NCBI GenBank assembly: GCA_022316685.1
Contig: JAKJHU010000068.1
Coordinates: forward strand, 186,001-250,000
Direction: 5' to 3'
DNA length: 64,000 nt
From: Progne subis subis
Taxonomy: Eukaryota > Chordata > Aves > Passeriformes > Hirundinidae
Part shown: piece by piece, positions 25,401-37,400 of the stretch
Layout: the number at the start of each line of letters is the position of its first letter
How positions within the stretch are numbered: the stretch's first letter is position 1
The notes under the pieces: model-generated
The model's input: only the letters and a program-made list of their open reading frames with translations
What the model was told of the DNA's origin: nothing
Database searches by the model: none
Program-made: the position numbers and the translations under genes

Positions 25401-28400
25401 ACAGTACCCCAAACACACTGAGAGACCCATAAGTAGCCAGGGGAAAGGCTGCTAATGGGTGAGACTGCACAATCTGCAAAAATCCTGGGCAGTTGCAGAT
25501 TTGTGACCTTAGGAGCCACAAGACTGTTGTAGTCTTGTGGCGAGTGTCTCCATGGTACTCTAGAGAGACTCCTCTCCCAAAGTGATGAAGGATTATGTTT
25601 AAATGGTGAAACTGACTGAAAGTCACAGGTTGTGTCTCTGTGTTTTTCTGTACGGAAGTTAACACTTTGCAGGGGGAGGAAAGAGTGTTTTAGAGTTTCA
25701 TTCTGTTTTGTTTTAGTTTTTCTTTCCCAGCTTTCTTTTTTTCCCCGTCCTTTTAGCGTGTGTTAATAAAACTATTTGTTTATTTTTAAGCTTGAGCCTG
25801 CTTTGCTTTTTCTCCTAATCTTTCTCCCACAAAAAGAGAATAAATACTAAGACCACTATACTAAACCTGACAACCAAAATTTAGCAAACATGAAACCACT
25901 ACATTAATTGGTCTTTCCACCCGGTTAGATAAATTAAAACCATTGCAGGTCCCTTCCAACTCAGCCTGTTCTGTGATTCTGTGAATTAATTTGCAGGTGA
26001 GGGCAGGACTAGCCTGGGCCAAGGATTAAAACTTCAACTTTCTTCCTCTCTGAGTCTGGTGCTATGCAAAAAGCAAAACAGGTGCTGTGGAAGAGAAGCT
26101 TGGCAGTTTCCAGCGGCATGGAAAGCACAAGGTCTGGTTTTGGTCAAAACCTCAGCTAACAGATCTCTGTGAAGGACAGTGGAGACATCAGTCCTCTCCG
26201 GGGGGGATGTGGGGAGTTCTGTTTTCAGTTTCAAGGCAAGGTGGATTTGAAGATCTCACTCTCTCCCCTGCCCAAAGCAGCTCTGCCACCCTTGATGCAC
26301 ATCAGCACATTCTGCAGCATTATGCCTAAATGGGTTCTCATCACACAGGATACAGCTGGCATCTGAAACAGCACGGTGCAAGTACCAACAATTCAAGCAG
26401 TCCCCAGAGGCAGGCAGACATCACTGTCAATTTAGGCCCTGCTTATGCTCTACAGGACTCCTCTCCCAGCTCCTCAGGCCACAGACTTATTTTCAGATGC
26501 AATCAGACTGGCAAGCACTGCACCTCAGAGAGAGCCAGTCACCTCAGAGTGACTCAGGAGAAGAGGCCTAGACCTTGGCTCCCAGAGCTGATATTTTAGA
26601 TGCTCTCTACAACAAAACCCACTGAAGGGCATTTGTGTCAGTCTTCACCTCATCTTTCCAAGTGTTATTATGTTCTCTTTCTCCCTGTGCTCTGTCTCCT
26701 GACGGATCTCTGCCTTGCCCTTGTTCTCCACCCACCCCATTTCCACATCATCTCTTTCAGGGTAGGAGAGACTTTAAGGTGGAAGAGCCAAGAAAAGGAA
26801 AAGACTTCAATTCCTACTGCCTCCCAGCAGTTCTTACATTTTTCATTTTCCCACTGATTTCCTTATCTCACTTCTGATCTCTTACTTCAACACAGCTTCC
26901 AAAGTGTGGTTTTAAGCAGGCTCCTCCCCCACTGTCTCCTCAGCCCTCAGGGAAAGGCTATGCCAGAACACATCCCTTCTTCCCTGAGCCAGTCCCTGCT
27001 CACAGCCTCCTTCCTCCAGCTGCACTGCTCCATGCTCCTCTGCTAGCTTCTGCTGTCCTCTAGCAATGGGAACAGACAACAAAAGGGCAGTGCAGTCGGG
27101 CAAAGAGGTGCAGAGACAGGAGGCAAAGCTCTTTTGGCTAGTCCCCTTCCCTATTTCTGGTAACCAGCAGCACTGAGTACAACAGCACTTACATTAATCA
27201 TAGAATCTACAATGGTTTAGCTTGGAAGAGCTGTTAAAGATCATCTGGTTCCTAACCCTCCCATGGGCAGAGACACCTTCCACTAGACCAGGATGCTCCA
27301 AGTCCCATCTGTGTTTCCTCAGTCTTCCAGAAAGCACCCAGAGAAAAGATGGTGCTGCCACTGGTGACGTAGTCCTAGCCAAAAACAAGACAAAGGAAGG
27401 TTGTCCAGATACTGCCACGTCCTGGGCAGCGCTGTTTGTGGAGCTGAAGCCATCAGCCACAGTGGTGAACAGCACAAACACTCGAGCTGATACCAACTAG
27501 GCTTCAAGATTTTGCAGCAGCAGCTCCAAAAGACATTTCACACCCAGCACCCATTCCAGGCTGCTACAGACACACAAACCAACTCTGTAATCAGGTCATG
27601 CTCTTTTGAGGACCTTCTGGGCTAACTGCGTTTTAAGAATAATTAAGTGCTGCAGAATACAACAGGCTGTCCAGATTAATCTGGACTGCAGGTTGGGAAC
27701 TAGACAGCAGAAGCCAAATCATCCTGCCTTCTAAGTCATCTCAGGAGTATCTCCTTGGCCATCTTATCCCCGTGTGAGCCGTGACTCTATTATTCAACCT
27801 GACAGACTGTTGCAGAAACAAATGACATCCTTCAGCTGCACAACCAGTGACTGATTTAAAGAGCAAACACATCACCCTAACCAGGTCAGGAAGCAAAGAT
27901 AACTTCATCTTCGTGACTGCTGGCCTGAAGACTGCCAGCAGCACCCAGCAGCTCCAGAGGGTTTCCCTGGCACTCTGGGGAGAAATGATAGACAGGAGCA
28001 CAGGGAACTCACCTGTCTGAGCCATCCTTCATGTGGACTTTGGCGTAAAGGACGTCTGTCATGGCAGGGTCATCGTTCATGTACTCCACTCCTGTCACCT
28101 CCACGGTCAGGGGCTGGCCTCCAGTAATTTGGCTAAAACCCAAGAAATCCCTAATGTTAAAAAGCAAAACATCACAACAGCTCCTGAAATGCAACACTCA
28201 GTGCTCCTCGTGCACATACCAAATATTTGGGTTTGCTACAGGGATGAGATTAGATACTCTTTTTGCCATAGTGAGACACAAATTTGATGTAAAGTGGGAC
28301 TTAAATGCTATACAGAGCCTATGGGGCAGTGAACTTCACCAAGGAGGTCTTTTCTGTCCCCTATTTTATAGCTTCTCTGCACTGAAAAAATGCAAACTCA

Positions 28401-31400
28401 GAAAGTCTACCTAATTCCTAAAACTCAAAGACTACGGCTGCTATTGCCTTATCACCCCAAGTGGCAAAAGAATTTAAATTCATACATTCGGTGCTTCAGA
28501 CACACATTAAGTCAACTTGTCAGTGCTCACAGGCCACCTCAACATGGAGATCTCCATCCACATGTCAGAAAACCCACCAGAAGTAAACGGTTCAAGTTCT
28601 CATTCCAAAGAGGCCCCTGCCTCCCTGGGAAAAAGACCAACTATAAACTCTCCAGCTCTCTGATTTTTGCTGGGAAAGGTACTCAGTACAGAACATAATT
28701 TTGAGTGCAACATCCAACCAGTAAATAGAGCTGGTTTAAATCAGCTCCAGCTCTTCATGCAGGATATAATGCGCATTTCCACGACTGCAAACGCTCAGTA
28801 GAGTGTATCTGCTTCCCAACATGCCACCTCCTTGCCTTTCCCAGCAGAGTATCCCGGGGAGGCTAGGGCCACAGCCAGCACTTCCTGTGAGTAAGTGATG
28901 CCTTGTGATGCCTCCTTTAACACCCAGGGCTCCTGGAAAGAACAGGGAGTGTCTGGGCAGGCAGATGTAACAAACACGAGTTAACAAAGTGACTGTGACT
29001 TTGCTCTGACCTTGCTCATTTCTGTTCAGCTTTTGAGGTTCTCAGCAAAGATTCCCAAGTGAAATAAGCAGAGCGTGATTTCCCTTCCCAGTATAGTTAC
29101 TGGGAGGGAAACAGCACAAATGTACTATTACGGACATCAGACTAATAGCACTAAAGGTCATGTATTCTAAAAAGGGTCAAAAAGGTCACAGCTACCTTCA
29201 TAGGGCACTGCCTGCACTTTAGAAAAGGAAATGAAAACCAATGAAGGTTTATGTACGTGGAAGGGAGCCTAATTAACTTTCCAAGTATATTTACTTGGGT
29301 GTGGAAGGGGAAATAAACTAAAGGTAACCTTCAAGTGTTGATTCCCCCTTCACTAAAGGAAATAGGGAGCAATGATGTTCTTGGCATCAGTTCAACCCAC
29401 TCATGAGGAAGCTGGCACTTTCCAAAAATTATATTCAGAGCCTCCCCCTGGAAACACACTTGCATTTCTGTTCAACAGCTGAACTGGAGCCATCCTTTTA
29501 AAGGCGAAGGTATGAATTTTGGCCATGCATTAATTCCCAGAGTATTAGCTGGCACAGTGTGGCCAATTCTTCGTGCACCGAGGCAGCAAATAAATGAATG
29601 CGAGGGAGCTGTGCTCTGTGTGCAAAGGTTTTGCAGAAATAAATAAATAATTCACTCCCTCAGGCCATCTTCAATTACTAAGCTGACCAGAGATAAGCTA
29701 ATTATGGTGTCACTGGACCACATTTGCAGCTAAAGCCCCAACATCTGCAGCTCGGTGTTAACAGGCAGCGAGGCAGCCGTGCTCCCAGAGCAGCACAGAC
29801 TGTTTCAGGCTGATTACTCACAAGGCTCCTGATGGCTTCCCTGCACACAGCTTCCCTCATCCAGGAATGCATGTCAAGGACACCTCAGCATCTGCTCTGA
29901 GGCAGGAGGGAAGTGCCAGAGCCAGAGCCCACTGCAGGCAACGTGCAAAGGTAAGGGAGCTCAGCCCTCCCCCTGCAGCAGCAGGGGACAGCAGCGAAAA
30001 CCGCTCACACACAAAGAACGGGGATGCACATGAGGAAAGGAAGTGAGCAGAGCAGGTTTTCAGGGAATGCCCAGAGTCTGAGCGGAGCTATAGATGATGT
30101 AAGGCACTCTGCAGCTGCTCAGTGATTTCTACTGCCCCATTTGAAATATTTCAGCCTTTTTCTAAATTTCTAGAGTTGAGAGGGACTACCAAGCTGCTCT
30201 TCTCTTTGCTATTCCTTGACAATACACAGTACTGCTTCCCCCTCTCTCGAGGCCTTGGTGGTGACATCCCTTTCCCATCACTTACTCCACAAAGTCCTCT
30301 TTGCATCGCTGCAGGAGGTCACACGCTTTCTGGATCTCTTGTTCGTTCAGGAGCACCAGCGTCCCAAGAGTCAGGTGAAGTTTTGCAGGATTCTGGAACA
30401 GGCTGCTGCTGACCCCATGATCCTACAAATCAGTCCATCACACAGAGCTGTCTTACTTCATCCACACACGCCCTGCTCCATCACAGAGATAAATACTACA
30501 GAAAACAGGTACCAAGTCACTAGCATCAATCCTTTTATCTCTGGTCAGGTTGGTAATGACTCGAAGTTGAAAATTTCTCAGGCTTTGTGAGGAAGCAAGC
30601 TCAGCCTGGCAGGTGAGGTGCAGTCCCACCACAATTCCCTGCCTGCTTTTCCATCAGAGCTGCTGAACAGTGGCCCAGAAGATCATTAAAGCAGGCTGTA
30701 ACTCGGAACCCAGGACCTGCAACACTGACTTGTATGAGGTTCTTTTGGGAGGAGACTTTCCCAGCTGTTGATGCAGCACCCGCTACCAGCAATGAACTCA
30801 ACACAAGCCAGCTCAGATTTCAAATTTAAGTCCATTTCTTGTGCAATGAAGCCGAGACCAGCTGTAGTGACAAGCTCTAAATGGTCTCTAAATCCTGTCT
30901 AAACACAGGTTACACCTCACAACAGAAGCACAGCTAATACCAGCTCAGATAATTATATTTTTCTTCTTCCCATACTGTGCATTATTTGAGTTTATATTGT
31001 ATTTCATTTTATACTGGGTTTTGTAATGGCTTCTTCTGTACCCCCCGTTCTCATGGCAAATTTATCACAAGGTTTGTCCCTGCTCCTACTCCCTGCCCAT
31101 CCTTCCCACACTGGAATGTAATCCAACTCTGTTCCACTCCCACCTTATCCCTGATTGGGTAGTGGCTTGTCCCTGCCTCTAGCCCCATCCCCCTGGGACC
31201 TCAATGGGAAGGTCTCTCTAAGCTCTTGGGACCAGGAAGGGGATGGGAACTGGACTGGGCTCCTGACCCTGCCGGGGCAGGACCACAGGAGAAAGACTGA
31301 ATAAAGCCGTGATTCCCCCGGACCAAGAGCAGACTCTTTCCTTTTGCCATGCATGGACGCCTGCTCTCTCTAAAGAAAAAGGTTTGCAGCCTACCTAGGA

Positions 31401-34400
31401 TCTTTAAGGCCCTGAAGGGAAAATTCCTTTTGGTGTGGTTCCTCTCTCAAGCTAGCCGAGATTAAAACAAAGCAGGGGCTCCAGGAGAGAGAGCCACTTC
31501 ACCATATGCCCTATAGTTTGCCAAGATGAATTAAGTTTAAATTCCCTTTATAAGAAGTGCTCCATGTTGTTGCTGGGGAGGAACAGTGGAGGTCCCCAGG
31601 TGGAGCAGCGGTTGCATCCAGCTTTAAGAAACATGCTGTTCTGTTCTAGGATGCTTAGAAAAATACCTTAGGGATGGTTAACACACTCATATTAAAACAA
31701 TTATTTCCACTTAGTGGCCATTTCCCATCAGTTCATTAAATAACCACCAATTCTAACTCCAGAAGAAGCCAACTTGCCAGGCCATGTAAGCCTTTCTGCA
31801 TCTGAAGAGAGTGCACCAGCTGAAAACAATAGCTTTGAAGTTTCTACTGTACTCCAGACTTTGAAATAAAACCTTTCAGATGTTTAAATGCTGCAGTGTC
31901 TCAGCCCATCAAGAGTTTCATGCCTCACATCTTGCTCAGCATTTTTCATGCCTAATGACCACATGCAGACTCTTCTTTACAGCACAGCTTATGGGCTGGA
32001 CTAGGGACAAGGCAGGGTGCAAAACAGAGGCCAAAGGATTACTCCAGCAGCCACAGCCTGGCAAAAACCAGGGATGGCCCCATCTCAGTTCTCCCTACCT
32101 TCCCCTCCCTGCAGTAAAAGCTTTGTGGCTTCCTTTAATTCATGCTGCTGTTCACATGCATGACAGGACATGATTTCTCTCTGTCAGCCTTTTTTTCTCC
32201 AGCGATATCCATAGTCAGAGAATATTTGGCCCATCACAAAACAGAAGCTTGGGAAAGAGAAACTGGGAGATTTGATTTAACCTTGTCACAGACAATCAGT
32301 TGAGGTCACTCCCACAGAGTGCACAGATGAGGTAAAGTAACATAGTCCTTTGCAGATCAGAAAGCCAAAGCCCTGCCCTCATTTTCTGCCCCAGCATGAT
32401 TTGTACTGTAAACATAACCCTGCCCCAAAAGCAGCATCTTCCCCTGAGGTTTTCAACAACTGAGTGTGGGCCGAGAGTTGACAAATGATGGCACATCACC
32501 TCCATGAGCCACACTACTGCTGCTGCGGAGTTCAGCAGGGAAATGCAGGGCACAGCGATCAGGCCGAGAGCCAGATAATCCGCCTGGTTTACTCCCTAGT
32601 ATTTCAGGCAGCTCCTCAAAACCTTGCTTACACTCCCTACTCTTTCACAGGCTGGCAGATCCCACTTCTCCCACACATAAAATAGATGCTGCATCAGAGG
32701 CGGCTCTCCCTGGAACAGCCAACGTTCCTGCGGGTATCTCAGCAGCCCTTCCTAGCTGGATACTGCTCACCAGGGTGCAGAAAGGCTGGAACTCAATTAT
32801 TCTAATCCCAGATCATGATGTGCGAATCACCAATCACTGACTCATCTCAGGGGAACCTGCCCTATTGTCTCTCCAAAAATTAACTGTACAAGCCTGGGCT
32901 CTTTAAGATGTATTCAGAGGCAGGAAGAATAACCCCTTTATGCACTACCCATATGTGATGACTGCCCTTTTTAGCTTAAGCCTCTCCCTAACACTGCCCT
33001 GTCATGGTCAAAAAAACCCAACTCATTTCCACTCAGTCATTTTTTCTCCCTCCTGTTACCATAGACTTCTACCTCTGGTCTCCTTTAGAAGGAACACGAG
33101 AGAGGGTTTTATCTGGGGTCTCCAACTCTTTGCAAAGCCCAAGCACATTGTCCCTCCTAATCTGAGACCCTGTAGTAGGGAAACCATAAGCAACACACTT
33201 CAGCCCTTCTATATGACCAGGCAAGGGATCAAGCTTAGCTCTTCTGCCCTGGCTGTGTCCTCTCTACTGTTTTAGGAGTTCCCAACGTTTGCAGCTTTAT
33301 GTTTTTTGAGTTTGGTTTTTTTTTTTTTTTCCCTTAAGAGCCGGATACTGCATGCCAGCTATGTGCCCTCTGCCACCCTGATCCACAAACAAAGGAGTGA
33401 GCCAGGAAAATAGCATTTGCACAGGATTGACTAAAGAGCTACAGGTTCAAAAAGCCCCCCCACTTTCTGTCCCTTCCACTCTGAGATACAATACCTCATT
33501 AGCAATGTTTGATATTTACAGATTGCCATATATTACAGCAATCACATTTCTTTTCCCTGCTACATCTGCAGCCTGTCCAGCCTGCAAACGCTGCATTTGC
33601 ACTACTCTCAAAGACCCAACTGTGATTTTTCACAGCAATGTTACTGCAAAGTCTCTTCCCTTCTCCACCTGCATGCTCAGACAGACGTCTCAGTTCTCCT
33701 CCCTCTGAGACCTACATGACTGTGAGAGGAGACTTCCAAGGTCATCCAGTTGTCCAGACCTCCCACTGCACCACATCAGTGATAAGCCTGTCCAGGTGAG
33801 CCACCTCCCTGTATTTAGACTGAATTAACCTCAAAGAGCCTCCCCTCAGCTCTGCTTCATTTGCCTGCCAGCCCTGACTGTACAGCATGAACAACACCTG
33901 AAGCGTTCTGTATTTCAGTACAAGGTTTATCTTCTAAAAGCTTTTAAAGACACACACACAAAAAAACTTAGAAAGCATATACCAAGCAACATAATGCTAT
34001 AAAATATAAATGAATGGTTGTCATGGTAACTGCTTCAGAGAGAAATAGAGTCCCTCACAAATGCTCAATGGCCAGAAGAGATCCTCACACACATACGACA
34101 TACACACACGCAAACCAGGTCCTTTCCCTTCCTTACCATTATTACCTCTCATTCAAAGGCTGAAGTTTACCCAATTCTGTGATGTTTTGCATCAGGCAGA
34201 GAAACGCCCCACTTCTGTCACTGAAACCCATTCAGATTTCCTCAAGTATTCTGAGAAATCCCATTGCTTTGGAGAAATCTATAAGCTCTTTTATTGCTCT
34301 GCAAGGAACAGTTTTGAATTACTGTTTTTCATTACTGATGTGCTTTCTAGCAGACCCTGCTGTGAGATAAAGTGGTATTAGAGTGGCATTACTGGCTGGA

Positions 34401-37400
34401 AGAATGACTGAGAGATGCACAGGGCTGCACTGTACTTCTCCAACTAACAGGAAGCAATAAATACAACTAGAAACCCTTTTGCTAATACCAGGAGAAAGAA
34501 GGGCAGAAAAATAAAGCACTATGTATTCCTAGCCTACACATATGCAACCCTTTGAACACCTGTCACTGACTGAGCACTACATTTCAAACTGAAAATTGCA
34601 ACTCTAGGGCTGATGTACACGGTGCCAGGAACATTCCAGGCCCTCCTTAATGGAACTTGGAGCTGTCCAGACACAGAACAAAAACCGCAAGACAGACAAA
34701 AGGTAAGGCAGGGATAGGAAAGACAAACATGGCCAGTACCTGGCCTCAGCACTTCTCAGACCAAGGCTGGATTGCTGCAGTTTTCTGAGAAAAGGAGCAT
34801 GTGAAGGTTTGCAGATGTTCCCAGGCGGCTCCTTCCAAATGTGACTGACAACGCTTTCGGAATGCACAAAGTCTGTGAACACCTTTTTGAGACAATGGCA
34901 GACAACCCTCCCTCCCCCCAGAGATTGCAAACTGACATTTAAGAGTGAGCAAGAGAGAAACAATGCGACAGACAAGATCAGGAGGGGTTTAGAGAGCAAG
35001 TACAATCACCAGTGAAGGCTGGGCTAATAGAGGGCTGCAGAGATGTGACCCACCCAGGAGGCAGGAAAAATGAGTGCTCTGCAGGGAGAAGGGCTGGTCC
35101 TGTGTGAGTCTGTGGTGCTGCAGGATTAAAAACACTGGAGGAGAGCACAAACAACAGCATTGCCTGTAAGGATGGATAAAATGTGCATCTTAGAAATACT
35201 GACATTGAAAGGACTTAAAAAGGTCCTTAGAAGATTCATCCACCACCAGGACAGCCTGGAAATCAGAAGCCAGCAAGTGGTATGGGATAGACTGTGGTTA
35301 CTGCAGCAGGCAAGGCCATAGGGAGGGACAACAGATCCACAGGACCTGCTGGCAGACATCTAGAGGAGGAAGAGGAGGAGAAGGATCAAATATAGGGACT
35401 TCAAGATGCCAAGTCTTCAGGCAGAGCAGGAGAGATCTCCAGGAATGCCAAGTGAAAGGACTGTAGCAGCTCTCAGCCCAGGCAGAAGGGGATAAAGGCA
35501 AGAGAAACCCCACGCTGAAAGCAGCAGCCTCAATCTAGAGCCAATGACACAAGCAGCCTCTACAGAGCCCTGTGCAGGTCACCAGCCCCTCAAAGTGCTG
35601 CTCCTCTCACTTTACCTTTGGTTAGCCCCACACAAGGAATGGAATTAGAAACCAACAGAAATAACCAGGCCATCACTGATGCCAGCCCCAGGTACCAACT
35701 CTCCGTCCAGCAAACACCTTCCCAGGCTAATGTTTCCATCCCCCTGCCCGCAGGGCATTCGTTTAATCAAGGTGAGCTTTAATAAAAATAGTGCTGCTGG
35801 CTAATGAGATCATCCTCCTTGCCTGAGGGAAAGGTTCTCCTGGCATTGCACCAGCTAATCCCTGGCTCGGTTGGCCAATTTCAGTTGTATTTAATACAGG
35901 TGATAGAAAGGTCCTAAGATGTCATGGAATTAAGCAGCTGGGGGAAGAAAAGGGACTTAAATCCCAACTGCCAGGAAAGACAACACTGCAAAAACAGCTC
36001 AGATCTGCTCTTGGAGATGAAACAACTGATATACAAGGGACCATGAGAACCTGAGCAAGAACTCATATATCTCCAGATATCAGATAATTCACACCCATGG
36101 CATGAAGACACAGGAAACTAAATTTCTTAAGCTGAAACTACAATCTATCTTCAAGACTGTAGTTTCCCCTTAGCAAGGCACCAGAAGAAATGATGGACAT
36201 GAAAACAAAGAGTAATAAGCCCACGGAGCCCTGCAGAGTGTCTACAATACAACCTGCAGCAGCCACAAGAGAGACCTCTCACCTGCCTAGAGATGTCCTC
36301 CAGCAGACACAGAGGACATGGCAATTTAATAACACCATTCCCTCTCCTCAGCCCAGCCCTGTGCACAATCTGTGTCAGACCAGAAGCACACTAAAATAAA
36401 CCAAAAAATGCACGGCTTTCCCTTCATTTTCTTCCTCATTTCCCTATGCCTAACTGTTTCCTGCTCCACCCAACACAAGATCTGAAGGCAAGTAGGAGTG
36501 CTGTCAGCATAAAGTCTCCTGGGGAAGAAGGGAAGTGACGAGATTCGCAGGATGGCATGCGCTACCAAGTAATTTCTCACTCAGCTCTGGCAATGACACA
36601 CATCTTCCTTCACTGTCAGGAGCCAAAAGAAAAGTGAAACAGAAGCAACAGCAAATTTGTGAACTCCTACCTAGTTTCATGCTTATGTAAAATCATATAA
36701 AGTGTACAAAGGTCCACTACATCATTTAGTGACTTCCCTATTTAAAAAAAAAAACACCCAACCCTCTCTTGAAACTTAGATATTGTCCCATCTAGAAAAA
36801 TCTCTACTAACAATTCACTACATAAACCATTCCACTTTTCACAAAATTTCAGAACAGCACTCATCAAATGCACAGCAGATCCGCTAATTTAAGTAAAGCG
36901 CCTGTTGAAAATGCATTCCTAGGAAACAGAATAGAATAAGGCCTTCAAGGAAAATGCCAAAGAGCTCTCTCAATAACTGCAACAGCACTTTGCACTCTAA
37001 TCCTCACATGGATCCCTACCTTTGAGCACTTCTCCAGCACCTGCTCCTTGAACTGCAGGAACTTCTCCTGGATGGTAGGCTGGTTGAGAGCGAAGGACAG
37101 GAAGTGTGTGAAGGGCTGCTTCTTGCGGAAGCTGTCCAGGAGCACATCGATCCGCGTCCGGGCAGAGACAACGCCGCCCCGGTGCTGCCCCATGATCACT
37201 GCAGGGAAACACAGCAACACCTCTCTGCTTTCCTGAAGCTCTCTGCTTTTAGTCACAGCTTCTCAAGGAAGCAGTAGGAATCAAAACCCCCAACCACGCA
37301 CTGAAAAACCTGCCAGACTCCCTGTTTGACTTAAAAGTGCTTGACATGGCTGTGCTTTCCTCAGCAAAGACAGGATGATATGATCAAAAGCATCCCTCTG

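Larger units (their letters stand above)
24300..25947 (+). mobile_element. ERVL-like LTR element nested in CR1 (1648 bp)
   Basis: The insert begins TGTCATGGGTTGG and ends AACCATTGCA, with 5-bp duplications GGTCC at 24295-24299 and 25948-25952. The ends are imperfect inverted repeats and carry TG...CA. A TATAAA-like box is at about 24475. AATAAA at about 25765 on the plus strand suggests the R region. It is long for a solo LTR, but no pair of LTRs and no retroviral protein could be read, so it may be a long solo LTR or a short non-autonomous element. It contains an imperfect tandem duplication (25220-25365) and a hairpin (25515-25541). Orientation is antisense to ASCC1. Confidence 0.82.
22228..28012 (-). 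other. ASCC1: ASCC1 intron 7
   Basis: It contains a CR1 element split by an ERVL-like insertion (24095-25984) and a reverse CR1 fragment (27196-27312). 22600-23300 and 26000-27190 hold no recognised feature. Confidence 0.7.
30423..37019 (-). other. ASCC1: ASCC1 intron 5
   Basis: It holds a possible LTR-like segment (about 31000-31375), a poly-T tract at 33312-33331 and a possible old CR1 remnant near 33735-33850. The remaining sequence showed nothing assignable. The region 35750-35900 is AT-rich and unique. Confidence 0.6.

Noticed and set aside
24300..25947. Full-length endogenous retrovirus
   Set aside because: No LTR pair and no gag, pol or env reading frame are visible.
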